Origin: Claviceps africana
Lineage: Eukaryota; Ascomycota; Sordariomycetes; Hypocreales; Clavicipitaceae
Direction: 5' to 3'
Assembly: GCA_018360145.1 (NCBI GenBank)
Contig: SRPY01000061.1
Coordinates: 16,426-80,425 of the forward strand
Length of the DNA stretch: 64,000 nt
Position 1 is the first letter of the stretch. Each line of letters starts with the position of its first letter. Under the pieces are notes generated by a model. The model was not told the origin of the DNA. It saw only the letters and a list, made by a program, of their open reading frames with translations, and did no database searches. Below, piece by piece: positions 48,375-59,715 of the stretch. The translations under genes were made by a program, and so were the position numbers.

Positions 48375-51110
48375 TTATAATACTTCGCCTATGATTTTGG
48401 CGGCTTCTCGGTATGTTTGAAGGAGATTCTCGCACTTTTCGCGCTCCTTCTTGACACCATCGTCTTCGTACAACAACTCTTCAAACAGGTTTTCTTTGTA
48501 CAGCTCGCTGACGAGACGGTTCTGCACCACATCCTTGGAGTGGTTGACGAGAAGGTGCATGATGGCTTTGGGAACCTGATCGGCGATGGATTCTCGAACA
48601 ATGTTGAAATAGGAGGAAATTAGTGCTCGAATGAGCTCCGTTTCCATGGCTTCGCGATCTGTCATGGCGGGCTCGTTTGACTCTCCCTAAAAAAAAAAAA
48701 CATGTTAGGGGATCGGAGGTCTAGTAGCATGTTTCAGTGGGGGGTGTCTTGTTACTTACGAGATGTGATGCCAGGCCATAGCTTCGAGACGTGGGGTCGT
48801 ATTCGTCCGTGTGCGTTGGTGTTGGACTCAGCGCCATCCTCTCTTCGCGTCGAATGGACTGTGATATGCTTGGCTCAGAAGACTGGCTAACGTGTCTGAC
48901 GGGATTTACTAGCGGGCTTCCGGGCAGGGCACTGTGGGGGGGCATGCCGTCTTTGCCAAAGAAGTAGTTCAGGAACGTGTCCCGAGCGCCGCCGAGCCCC
49001 TGGCCCTGGCCCTGGCCATTGAGACGTGAAGGGGAATGTGGTCGGATACCATTGACGGCTGCGGCCAAGCTGCTGTGGACGTTTTCGTGGACAGCAGGCG
49101 ACGAGCTGCGACCTGGCTTTGCAGCATGCTTGCGGCCCTTGTCCTTGTCGACGGCAGGACCGCCCTCTTCACCATCCTCAGTCGGCTCGGCGAGGCCGTT
49201 GGGGCCCAGCTCCTTGAGACGACGCTTCTCGCGGCGCTCACGTTCCTCTTGAATCAAGCGCTTTCGCTCGCGTTCCTGCTTCGCGCTGACAACGTTGCTC
49301 ATCGCGGCAGCGGCCCCAAGGAAGTTGGGATGATTTGTGTTGATGTACGCGCGTTGAATGGATATGAGCGACTCTACGTAGGAGGAAGCAGGACCCAGGC
49401 GCTCACGAAGGAGATCCGACACCGTCTCGATGAGCTTGGCCTGTAGTCTCGGGTACCGAGAGAGCTCAGTCGATCCGCACGTGTGACAGATCTTGATGAG
49501 CTCCTCGTACACAAGCTCCACACAACGGTGACTAGGGACTTCCAGAAGCTTGATCTGAGGTTTGACCAGCAGATCAAAGGCCATCTCCGGGACAAATAGA
49601 CTGGGTCTCGGACCAGTCGAATTTCGAATCGCGGTGCGTATATCGAGAGCAGACAGATTGGAGGTAGGATCAATGGTCTCGAGCGAACTGCCAAAGACCG
49701 AGTTAAAGATGTAGTATATGCGAGCGCCACCGCACAGTTCCTTGGTCGAAATCTCAGAAGAGGTACCGTCGATGGAGGCGATGAACGCCGTCGCAAAGCG
49801 AGTCATTTGTTGCAGGATAAGGGATCCCCTGTGCTCCTTTCCGCTGAAATGTATGTCGCCGTAGCTCGCGAGCTCCTGCTGAGTCTGGCCCATAAGCGTA
49901 TTCAGACGAGCCTTGATGTCGGGCAAGCGTTCTCGGATGTGCGACATGAGCGTGGTATTGAGTGTTTTGGCGAGGAAATGAGTGCCGCACCGGGTCGATA
50001 TGTTGCGATAGGCGGGATGGTGCTTGAAAAAGTCCATCTCTGCTTGGAGAGCCTCTTCCATGGGCTTGTTGCCCTGAATATCCTGCTGTGATCGATTAAC
50101 GACACCGATGAAGCCGAGCTTCAGCGGATATACGCGGCCCGAGAGGATGTCGAGCGCGTTTGTGCCATGATCCATGAGATCTAACTTGGTAAGAACACCA
50201 ATGGTTCTTCGGCCCAGGGCGTCAACGTGTCGGGCAAGCTTTAGAGCTTCCGAGTTGACAATGTCGACATTGGCAGGGGAAACGGCCAGAATCAAACTGT
50301 TCGGCTTGGCGATGTATTCGGAAATGAGGGTTCTCGTCTGCTTCTCGATATCGGTGGGCTGATCTCCAATGGGAACCTGAATTTTTTTTATATATTTGTT
50401 AAAGATGAAACAAAGTAGAAGAAGAAGCAGAAGAAAGGAAAAAAAAAGGCGCAGCATTTTCCTCCCGTCTTTGCGTCATAGTACGCATAGACGGTCTATT
50501 CTTGGCAAGCAAAAGTAGTCTGTGGATTGGGTTGGCCTTACCTTGGTCAGGCCAGGCAAATCAACCAAGGTCAAGTTGAGGACGTGAGGAGAGTAAATCT
50601 TGAGATTGATGGGTTGCCTGTTGATACCCTTGTTGCTACCAGCGACTCGAGCTGTTTCATTCTCAATTTCTCGCTTGACGTCGGAGAAATCGGTAAAGCG
50701 GCGGTTTGGGATATGGTGGAACTCGGCCCATTCAGATCGACGAGCCGCAGCGGGAGATCTGTAGGGATCGAGAGCGGGATCGGGAGCGTCATCATCCTCA
50801 AGAACATTGATGAGCTGAAGAATCAGAGGCCGACGAGTGACGATGCCGCTTCCCCGGGGAAGGAAGTCTCGGCCCACTATGTTTTCGAGAACAGACGATT
50901 TACCAGCCGACTGTGAACCGACAACGACCTAGGACCCGAAGAACCATTAGTATGGCGGGGGGGGGGGTTGGCTGGGGAAGGGAAAAAGCTCCGGGCCTGG
51001 TGGGCTCATACAATCTGTGGAAGGTCCAGAGAATCACTGCCGATGGTGTTGAAGACCAGATCTTGCAGCTTGTTGACGGTGGTCAGCAAATCCTCCCCGA
51101 GTGCAGCCAT
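48375..51110 (-). CDS. DNM1: Dynamin-related GTPase Dnm1 (mitochondrial and peroxisomal fission)
   Basis: Self-assembling GTPase that constricts mitochondria and peroxisomes; 804 aa. Exons 51110-51012, 50928-50542, 50376-48760, 48686-48375; all introns phase 0. The GTPase domain has GSQSAGKSS (about residues 37-45), GIVTRRPLILQL, DLPGLTK and TKLDLMD. The middle region is followed by a variable insert (AVDKDKGRKHAAK and on) ending in FLNYFFGKDG, a segment that in my recollection marks Dnm1 rather than the vacuolar Vps1. The C-terminal GTPase effector domain is in the last exon (TELIRALISSYFNIVRESIAD to the end). Acceptors are preceded by A/T-rich tracts, and the third intron ends in a T12 tract next to TAG. 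Divergent from COX19 with 499 bases between start codons. Confidence 0.95.
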
Positions 51111-51609
51111 GGCGGCGATTGAAGGGAATCACGACTGCGGTAGTGGCTCGCGGGCGGGCAGGCGGGCAGGCAGAGTGACGATGTCTTTGAAGGAACCCGG
51201 CGAAGCGTCAAGCAGAAAGAAAAGGCTTGGGGCGAACAATCGGCCGCGGGCCAGCGAGGGGACGACAAGCCGGCACGGGATGGAAAAGTGCACTGCGCTG
51301 TCAAGATGAATTCAATGCTCTCGTCCCGAAGGCGGCAGAAATTCAAAATCAAGGAAGCGCAAAGCATGTGGACTTGCGCGGCGACTCCCAACGTAGCTTC
51401 AGGTGTGGGTCGGCGCAGGTGCTGTGGCGCATGGCCAGACCCCGCCACACCGTGGGAACCGCTGATCACGAGGCTGTCCGGCGCCTTGGCTGCCGTCGTC
51501 GTCGTCGTCGCCGTCGCCGATGGCTAGTTTTCGGAAAATTGGATCTTGGATGCAACAACGGGACAGCGACCATCTCAGCCCATCAGATCCAACGCTCTCT
51601 GCTGCGACC
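51111..51609. promoter_or_regulatory. Divergent DNM1/COX19 promoter
   Basis: 499 bases between opposed start codons, with no gene in between. A GTC trinucleotide run lies near 51496-51520. Both neighbours encode mitochondrial functions, so shared control is plausible but not shown by any site I can name. Confidence 0.55.
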
Positions 51610-52315
51610 ATGAGCACGTTTGGCAGCCCCGGAAAGCTGCCATCTACGAGACCGACTCCGTAAGTCATCCGCGGGGCCGGCTGCCCGTGTCCCATCCATG
51701 AATGCCATCCACGATTGCCATCCATGAATGCCATTCGGGATTGGATTTATTCCTCGACGAAAAAGAGACCAACAGGCATCAAGAAATCTGACAGGCTCGC
51801 ACCGTCCAGGCCGCAACGAGGTAGCTTTCCGCTCGACCACGATGGTAGGTGAAGCCAAAGGCGAGGCAAGGCACAGCGCCTCGCCCCGTCTCCTGTAAGC
51901 AAGCAGCGTGTCGAATGTATCAAACGTATTGACTCGGCATGCCCAGGCGAGTGCAAGCATGTCATGACCAGCTACCTCGCCTGTATGAAAAAGGTCCGTG
52001 GTCTCAATGACGACGAGTGCAGGAACCTGGCCAAGGCCTATCTGTCCTGCAGGATGGATCGGTAAGTCTGAAACCTTGCGACGCGGACCAAATTCCATTT
52101 GAAATTCTGGATTGTTGGAACTAACACCGGCACCTGGCTGCCTCGTCAGAAACTTGATGGCCAGAGACGAGTTCAAGAACCTGGGATTTGCGGCCTCGAC
52201 GGGACCAGCAGGACCAACGGAACAATCGGACGGTGCCCAGCAAACGGTTCCTCGGCAACAAGCGAAGCCGCAACCAGAACCAGAAAAAGGCGAAAAGGGA
52301 GAGCTGCGATGGTGA
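51610..52315 (+). CDS. COX19: Cytochrome c oxidase assembly protein Cox19 (twin Cx9C)
   Basis: Small soluble protein of the intermembrane space and cytosol that helps copper delivery for complex IV assembly; 121 aa. Four exons: 51610-51659, 51810-51844, 51947-52061, 52150-52315. Joined, the N-terminus reads STFGSPGKLPSTRPTPPQRG, then SFPLDHDGECK, the Cox19 signature. The twin Cx9C pairs are C-KHVMTSYLA-C and C-RNLAKAYLS-C, expected to form the two disulfides of a CHCH fold imported by Mia40. RMDRNLMARDEFKNLGF follows, then a Pro/Gln-rich tail. The introns have GTAAGT, GTAGGT and GTAAGT donors; the last has an ACTAAC branch site. Exon 2 is only 35 nt, so no single open frame reveals the protein. 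Confidence 0.95.
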
Positions 52316-53145
52316 GATGGTGAGCGAGAAGCAAGGAGCAAGGAGCAAGGGAATGAAACAGAGTCGTGATTGGTGGCTTGGCAGCGGCCCAGGTCGACCG
52401 CATCTCGGCGCCAATGGCCCCAATGGCCCCAACGGATCAGGCCGTCTGCTTCCGCCTCTGCTTCCGCTCTGCTTCCGCTCTGCTTTTGTACGTTATCTGT
52501 AGACTGCCGCATCAGCACTGTCAATGTTGCTGCTCGTTGACCTCGACTACACTACACCATGGTTTTCTTTCCTCCGAGACCAAGCCTGCGTGCCGAGTCC
52601 GGACATGGCTGCCAGCCTGCCACCGCGCGCGCTCTCGACGGGTCGCGTCCTGCCATTGGCCGACTGCCGCCGATCGCTGCCGCCCTTGCCTCTTGGAGAT
52701 CGCAACAAGCTGCTGCGTTGCCCAGCCAACCGCGCCCGTTGTGCATGTTCCGACCGTATCGAGTCTCGTATGCAAAACCAAAAGTGTACGTACATGCTCA
52801 AGACAAGTACATATCGCATACATTTGTATACATGCATACATGTGCACATCCGAAACAGCACCGCAGCTCGCATCGGAATCACCCGATTCCCCAGCTACCG
52901 TCGTGATCCAAAGTCAACAACTCTTGCTTGTCATGCCCCGTCGTCCACCAACCCTTCTTCTTTCCTGTCCGACCTCGACTTTCCAACCCGACTCTCCAAG
53001 ACGACTCTTCAACCGGAATCTTCAGCCCGACTCTCTCGCCCCGGCTCTTTGGCCTCTCGATACCTACATCTAGTCTATCCGCTGATCAACCGTCTTGTCC
53101 CTTGATTCTCTATTCGCATTTCTCCTACTGTTGACGATCCTCACC
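52316..53145. other. Intergenic region before the LIM gene
   Basis: COX19 3' end and the promoter/leader of the LIM-domain gene. Open frames on both strands (up to 235 codons) are Ser/Pro/Arg-rich and lack domains. The last 150 bases are pyrimidine-rich. Confidence 0.6.
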
Positions 53146-55612
53146 ATGAGCAGCGCGACCAAGACTCGAAAGGCATCCCCACCCTCACCGAGCTACATGT
53201 CCAGCAGCCAATTTGGTACGTACGTATTCTAGTTCGATGGGTGTCGAGAAAAACCCTTCTGCTGACAGACCTTTGGTCATCACAGCAAGCTATCTCTCTG
53301 ACCTACGCTCCAACCGTACTGCGCGACCCGGAGGAGCTCGTCCTCTCCCGCCATCTAATGGCCGTTCTGCTTTGATTTCGGACCCATGCCATAGCAAAAA
53401 TAGTAGTACTTTGCCCTCGACTGTCCACCAGCCTATTCAAAAGCGATTGTCGCAGGCCTCAAGCGTCGGTTCTGCTAGCTTGTCTTCCCGTCGCTCCACG
53501 ATCAGCATCCGAGGCCGTGATTACTATCCAACCACGCCGTCCGTTCCTTTGAAACCATCAGACGTCGTCCCAACCGCGACCTACATGGAACGGGGCCAAA
53601 GGTGGATGGAAAAGGAAGAGGCCTCATCGCTGCGTGATGCCATGGAGGAGATGGATATACGAGACGGCTCTCGGGACGTCGTCGATGATGAGGTGAGGAT
53701 CTACAACGCTGCTCTCGACGAAGCGGCCGAGCTGGTTTGGCAACACGAGCATGGATATAAGCCGCCAAAGCCGGATGGGCCGTACCGCTACCGACCACAT
53801 CTTAGAAAGAATAGTTATGCGCACGCCCGGACCGCCAGCATTGAAACTTGTGAAGAAGGCATTGCTTCGACCTCATCGAATCACGACTCTTCAGGCCGAT
53901 CTGCGTCCGAGAGTTCCAATGATAGCCGCACAGGCAGAGGGGCGTCTTTGGATTCCGCTCGGACAGACATGACACACCAGAGAAGGCCCAAGTCGCGCGG
54001 GAGCGGCGACAAGTGGCCTATCCAACGCCGCAGTAGTTTGAAGAGGAACATTGACGGTGAGGTCCAACGTCCCTTCTCGGGCGACCAGATCTGGGAGGAA
54101 CCTGAGACGGCAGCGACCACGGTGGCTCCGGCTGGTGGCAGAGCTTCACCGGACAAGTTGAACAGCAAGCCTCAGAATCCTCTGAACAGAAGACTGGCCG
54201 GCCAGCCCTTTTATCCTACGCCGGATAGCAAGCACTTGAATCGCATTGAGATCTATCGAAACCCTCCTACGCAGTCGCGCAATCCACTCTACACAACCAA
54301 TACGGGCGGCGGCGCAAGAACCCAACAAGAGCCCGAGACGGAGCGTAAGAATGGGGTCGAGATTCGCGGCGATGATATCCGCGCGGCCACGAGCAGAAAA
54401 TTGAAAGATCGTAGCATCAAGTTGCCGGAACCAACTGCCGTCAGCGACAGCCCAGGCCGGCCGATTGTAAGCTTTGACAGTAATTGGAAAGCGCCCGAGG
54501 AGACGACTGATATCAATCCAGACCGGCCTGCCAGAATTGCGCCGCGCAACATCCAAGGCCAGTCGCAGCAGCAGCAGCAACAGCAACAGCAACAGAAAAG
54601 ACAGGAGCCGCACGAGCCGATGGCCATTCCTTGTATCAGTGTTGAGGAGGCTGACCCGCCGCGGCCGGAACCGACGACGTCGAGGGGTATTCCGTCGATT
54701 TCCATAACGGGGGGCCATGATGACTCGAGCAACATGCCTGTCATCAACGTCCCGACAATTTCTGTAAACGACGGATCGCTCGCCAAATCTGCGGAGACGG
54801 CCGCAACGACGTCGGGGAACAGTGCCACGGGACGCTCACGACCTCTTCCGACGCCTTTGTCCTCCAGAAATCCGCCCGGTAGGGCCCAGCTGCCGCGAGG
54901 GCACTGGTCGCCTGCTCCTGGCAGCATCACGCGGTCGAGAACAACGTGCCACGAGTGCGGCTCCCCCATAGAAGGCAGGTTCGTGGTGCTGGCCGGCGGC
55001 CAAGAGCGTTTCCATCCACAGTGCTTCAGCTGCTACTGCTGCGGCACCAGCCTGGAGGCCATGGAAATCAGCCCCGAGCCCGACTCGATGCGGAAAGCAC
55101 GGCTCGAGCGAATCCGACGCCGGGCCGAGGGAGAAGCGTTGGACGAGGTGCCGGGCATGACGGCGGCCGAAGACGGAGATGACCGGCTTCGGTTCTACTG
55201 CCATCTGGACTGGCACGAGCTTTTTGCGCCGCGCTGCAAGCACTGCAGGACGCCCATCATCGGCGAGCACATTGTCGCGCTCGGGGACCATTGGCACTAT
55301 GGACACTTCTTCTGCGCCGAGTGTGGCGATCCGTTTGAGCACGGCATGACTCACATCGAGAAGGATGGCTACGCGTGGTGCGTCAAGTGCCAGACGAAGC
55401 GGACCGAGAGGAGGGCGCCCAAGTGCAAGATGTGCAAGACGGCCGTCATTGGGCATTACGTTCGAGCGCTGGGCGGGGAGTGGCACGAACACTGCTTCCG
55501 CTGCGCGGATTGTGACGGGGGGTTCGATGATGGCCAGATATTCCCCAAGGAGGTCGGGGGGGTCATGGTCGTGCTCTGCACAGAATGCCGTACGCGGGAT
55601 CTGAAACGATGA
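53146..55612 (+). CDS. Paxillin-like protein with three C-terminal LIM domains
   Basis: Probable cytoskeletal or polarity adaptor; 798 aa. Exons 53146-53215 and 53286-55612; the 70-nt intron has GTACGT, CTGAC and CAG. The N-terminal 580 residues are Ser/Arg/Pro-rich and disordered, with a Gln run encoded by CAG/CAA repeats at about 54563-54595. Three LIM zinc-binding domains follow: CHECGSPIEGRFV...CFSCYCC, then CKHCRTPIIGEH...HFFCAECGDPF, then CKMCKTAVIGHYV...HCFRCADCDGGF ending CTECRTR. The first LIM has an insert of about 40 residues between its two zinc fingers (PDSMRKARLERIRRRAEGEA). The layout resembles fungal Pxl1/paxillin-like proteins acting at septa and growth sites; that role is inferred. 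Confidence 0.92.
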
Positions 55613-56787
55613 GGGTGTGTGTGTACGATGATTTCTTCTTCTTCTTTTTTTTTTCTTTTTTTCTTTTTTTTTTTTTTTGCATCAAATTGTGTCAAGATGT
55701 AATGAATCATGTGGCGTTGTTTCTTTCTTTCTTGTTTTTCTCTTTCTTCCTTTTCTCTTGTTCTTCTCGTGTAATGGTGGAAGAGGCGAGTCGCGGTCGA
55801 GATCGAAATCAGATCGGTCGACACGGGCGTGTGTCGTGATGGCGCTGTTGGCCAGGGTGGACGTGTAGGAGTGGTAATGGGTTGTCTCGTGATTTTTGCT
55901 GTCGGTCTTGGGCTCTTTGTGTTGAGTTGCGGGTTGTCGTTGTGATTGTGTGCTTTGGTCCGAGCATGGGTTTTATTCTCGCAATAGATTCTCGTAATAT
56001 ATTTAATTCTTACAATAGATTCTCATAACATATCTCATTCTCGTAACAGATTCTGGCCACATGGTTCATTCTCCAACAGATTCTCGTCTTGCAACAGGTT
56101 GAATTCTCAAAGGCAGATGGGAATTTTTGGCATTGTATTCGTACGAGAACGTGGTGTCTACTTTGACACTGTTGTAGATGGACCGTTTCCACTTATTCAA
56201 GACGAGATTTCCTTTGGCAAGTCTCTACGTGCACGACGCTAACGGACTCGAGCGTTTGTTCTTGCACGGAAATGATTTAGTTTTCTTCATGACAAATCGT
56301 GGCAAGAAGTAGATTCTGTTCCTCATCGTGGGACGTTGGTTCTCGCGCGGGATAAATTTGATGTCTTCCTCTTGTGAACTTTTTGTCTTCATGCAACAGG
56401 TGGCGAGTGTTTTCTACTATAAAAATAAAAATAAAACAAGATGGAAAAAGCATCGTTTAAATTCGTCTTACCAAGCACCGTGTACTCGGAGACTACCCTC
56501 TTGAGTGCGAAGCCCATCTCCATTCATGACCGGCAAGTGGCAGGGCCTCACGTCGCCTTCCTTCGTTCCCGGCACGTCTTGTGCTCTTTACCCCCGCTGC
56601 GTCTTCTTCTACAGAATACCGGACCGGACCTGTATAACTCCCCGAGCCAATGCGTGCGTGTGAGAGGGTGTGTTTTTGTGAGCGAGGTTGCGTGTGTTTT
56701 GTACGGGGCGCCTAGCGCCGCTGTCGAGCCAAGCCGAGCATCCACGCTACGAAGCCGTGCCTGATGCGTATCGTTCTCGTGTCTCGT
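55613..56787. other. Convergent intergenic region
   Basis: Between the 3' ends of the LIM gene and SMT3. T-rich runs at 55636-55679 and a degenerate ATTCTCGTAACAGA-type array at 55975-56110. No gene supported. Confidence 0.6.
55975..56110. repeat. Degenerate ATTCTCGTAACAG tandem repeat
   Basis: Roughly seven diverged copies of a unit like GATTCTCGTAACA(T/G), about 16 to 22 nt apart, for example ATTCTCGCAATAG, ATTCTCGTAATAT, ATTCTCATAACAT, ATTCTCGTAACAG. Confidence 0.7.
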
Positions 56788-57276
56788 CTAGTTGCCGCCG
56801 ACTTGCTCCTGGTGCACCTCGAGGGTGTCACCGTCTGCCATTTCGAGCTAAGAGAGTAGGTCAGTCAGTACAGCTGGTTCTTACAGCTGGTTCTCGACGC
56901 AGGGCAGAAGCAGCGGAAGGAAGCGAGGCCCCCCCCCCCCCTTCCCGAGGACAAGTAGGCAAGGAGAAAAAAAAAGCAGAAAAAGAAGAAGTATACAGCA
57001 TGAGCAAGACGTTTCTCTTTCTGCGAGTGAGGGAGAACATACCGCATCCGGTGTATCACTGGGTTGCACGCGCGCGCCGTCAAACAGGAACCGCACCGAG
57101 GTGATGGACTTGCCCTGGCGTTCGCAAAATGCATTCATCAGCTTCTCGAGCTTGGTGCTGCGCTTGATCTTGAAGAAGACCTCGTTGTTGTTGTCGGTGA
57201 CTTTGATGTTGAGGTGTTCTGAGCCCGCGGGCGCGTCGTTGCGCTCCTGCGACGTGCGTGCTTCTTCGTTTGCCAT
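56788..57276 (-). CDS. SMT3: SUMO (ubiquitin-like modifier)
   Basis: Small ubiquitin-like modifier, conjugated to lysines after protease maturation; nuclear and cytosolic; 97 aa. Exons 57276-57043 and 56847-56788; the 195-nt intron has GTATGT and TAG and joins in phase 0. The sequence shows the SUMO core: HLNIKVTDNNNEVFFKIKRS, then LEKLMNAFCERQGK and VRFLFDGARVQPSDTPDA. The second exon gives LEMADGDTLEVHQEQVGGN. The di-Gly is followed by one Asn only, so Ulp-type maturation would remove a single residue. The start was chosen at the ATG of MANEEARTSQ; upstream in-frame Met codons lie in low-complexity leader. Divergent from CMC4. Confidence 0.96.
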
Positions 57277-58288
57277 GATGGTGGTGGTGAGGGGGGGTGA
57301 GGTCTGATTCTGTTCGGGTTTGGATTTCTTTGTGCGAGGAGATGGATGGTTTCTTTGTTTCTTTGTTTCGGTTTTTTCTTTTAGCCCTTTGCGCAGTGAC
57401 AAGTGGGTGAGTGCGAGTGTGGTGGACTTTTTTTCTTCTTCTTTGTGTCTTTTTAAAATCAAGCTTCTGTTGTCGGCGCAGGTGCTGTTTTTTTTTTTTT
57501 TTTTTTTTTTCCGTAGACGAGAGGCGTGTGCGCGTGTTGTTTGAGGAGAAGAAAAAAAGGGAGGCAACAAGAAGAACGAGGTTGTTAACGGTCAAGGTTG
57601 CTGGCGGTTTTCCCTTGCAGAAGTAGTTTCAAGACTTGGGAACATTGCGGCTTTGGGTCGGTTCGGGGTGGTCTGGCGGTTCTTTGGCATGGCATGGCCG
57701 GCAGGGCTGGCTGGCTGCACGCTGGCTGCACGCTGGCCGGCCGGCGGGCACTTGTGCGGCGGAATGTCGTCTGGTCTGGCCTGTTTCCGCCACCAGCACA
57801 GCCGACGACCAGGCCGGGCTGTTCTGCACTGTACTGTTCTGCACTGTGCTGTCCGCGCCCGGGTGGACTGGACGGTCGGCGCGAGGCCGGGAGGGCGACT
57901 GTGCCAGGCTGCAAGTTGTGCCGCCAGTTGTGCCGCCAGCTGCGCGTTGCGCTAACAGCGGGTCTCGCGGCTGGCGGGCTGTGGGGGGCCGCGGAGTGGT
58001 GCAGTCAGTACGACTGGTAGCAGCCAGGCGGTGGCGTCGTGGCGTCGTGGCGTCGGGGCGTCGGGGCGCCAGAGGCTTCCTCGCGCTGTGCTGCCTTCTG
58101 GAGCCAGGCAGGACCCGGGCAGCATGCGCACAGCACAGATGAACATGAATGACATCAACCGCCGAGCGTCGAAAGGTGTCTTCTGCATTATCGGGCAGGC
58201 CATACGTCTGGCCTTTTTTTTTTTCTTTCTTTTTTTCTTTTTTTCTTCTCCTTTTTTTGGCCGGCAACGAACGTACGGCCAGGCAAAC
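57277..58288. promoter_or_regulatory. Divergent SMT3/CMC4 promoter region
   Basis: 1 kb between opposed starts. T23 at 57488-57510, CTGGCTGCACG repeats near 57706-57740, CTGCACTGT/GTACTGT words near 57830-57855 and GGCGTCGT repeats near 58030-58070. Overlapping frames of up to 212 codons have no domain. Confidence 0.55.
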
Positions 58289-58442
58289 ATGGTGAGTCGC
58301 TCCACGATTGATTCCACGCCATCAACTCGCCAACGGTCGTTGCGCAGGGCTCTCCAAAGAACGACGTCAACGCCAAACCGCCATGCCACCCACGCGCAGT
58401 GAGTTTGCACCCAAGAAGAAAAAAGAAAAGAAAAAAAAAACG

Positions 58443-58501
<59 letters not shown>

Positions 58502-58828
58502 GAAAAGCACGGCTGACGAATATCCTCTGTGCATCCAGTGCGCCATCCAAGGTGAATAGAGTGCTCTTCTGCCTTTCACTCGCGACAACGGCGATGGACA
58601 CACATTTTTCACACACGCGCGCACAAAGCTCTCAAACTGACAGAATCCTCTCAAGATTGTCTGGCCCGGAACAATTACAATGACGCCAAGTGTCAAGACG
58701 TCATCAAGGCCCTATATGAGTGCTGCGCCGCCTTTTATCAAAGATATGGGGACGAGGCAACGACCCCTAGTTGTCCCAAACCAAATTTGCTACGCTTGAA
58801 AATACAGCAGACAAGGGATGGCATGTGA
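58289..58828 (+). CDS. CMC4: Cmc4-like CHCH protein (MTCP1/p8 homologue) built from micro-exons
   Basis: Small Cys-rich protein of the mitochondrial intermembrane space; 79 aa. Four coding exons: 58289-58291 (the ATG alone), 58348-58398, 58539-58551 (13 nt), 58656-58828. Each intron starts GTGAGT, GTGAGT or GTGAAT and ends AG; the second and third have CTGAC branch sites. Spliced, the start reads MGSPKNDVNAKPP, then C-HPRA-C-AIQD-C, then LARNNYNDAK-C-QDVIKALYE-CC, and SCPKPNLLRLK near the end. This Cys spacing matches my memory of Cmc4/MTCP1-p8: CAIQDC, ten residues, C, nine residues, CC. No exon is long enough to be seen as a normal open frame except the last. Intron 2 contains a run of 58 A. 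The exact first exon is inferred: the only ATG spliced in frame next to a strong donor. Confidence 0.85.
58443..58500. repeat. A58 homopolymer inside CMC4 intron 2
   Basis: Fifty-eight uninterrupted A residues, preceded by shorter A runs, within a 140-nt intron. Confidence 0.9.
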
Positions 58829-59715
58829 CGCTCGTCGTAACTATGTCCGCCGGCATGAAGAACTACGGCAACGTTGGTGAGGAGCGCCAAAGGCGATCTA
58901 GGCCATCATGAGTGCGCAAGAGATCCGTAGACCTAAACAAGCATGGAAATGTGCTGTTCCGAGACTCTATTATGAATGCCGATGACATTATGGAGAGAAG
59001 AAAAAAAAGCCGACAAGGCTGGGGGGAAAAAATGTGCACTAGTACTTGACGACTGCCGGGTGGGCCGCGGGAATTGCATATCGCTTTGATGCATATCGCC
59101 GGTGCACAATTGCTGCAGAAAGTGACCAGCTCCGATTCCTCAGGTACCGCGGCCAGGGGAGCTCCAGTCCGACCGTGAAAGCACCCGCGCGGCTGTTCTC
59201 CTCGGTCCCTGCACGACCGTCGCTCTGGCGCTCAACTTTTCTCGGCCAAGCGCTCTACTAACGCTGGCCAGCCTCAGCCTCAGCCTCAGCCTCAGCCTCA
59301 GCCTCAGCCTCAGCCTCAGCCTCAGCCTCGACCTCAGCCTCGCTCGACCTCTGTCTAGACCGTGACCGTGACCGTGACCGGCTTTCAAAGGACACCCAAA
59401 CTATCAACATACTCGCGCGAGTCCTCGGCGCGATTGACAGCGAGCATTCCCTGGCAGACCCGGTACACTTTGCCTATTAGGTTTTTTTGTTTCTATAACA
59501 ATACTGCTTGCCATCCTCTCCCGCGTCAACCAGGCTATGGGATCATGCCAATGCCGGCCTGAATAGCTGCACACCAAAGTGACAAACACGTCGCTTTTTT
59601 TTTTCCTTCCTTCCTTTTTTTTTTCAAGCCTAGACAGAAAGGCAAGGCAGTCGTCCTCCACAGCTTCCATATTTCGCGCTTCCGTCACGGCTCTCACTAC
59701 ATATCGCAATAAAGC
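58829..59715. other. Intergenic region between CMC4 and NUP84
   Basis: CMC4 3' flank and NUP84 promoter. A CAGCCT hexamer array of about ten copies lies at 59270-59340. No gene supported. Confidence 0.6.
59270..59340. repeat. CAGCCT hexanucleotide array
   Basis: About eleven CAGCCT units with one CGACCT variant near the end. Confidence 0.9.
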
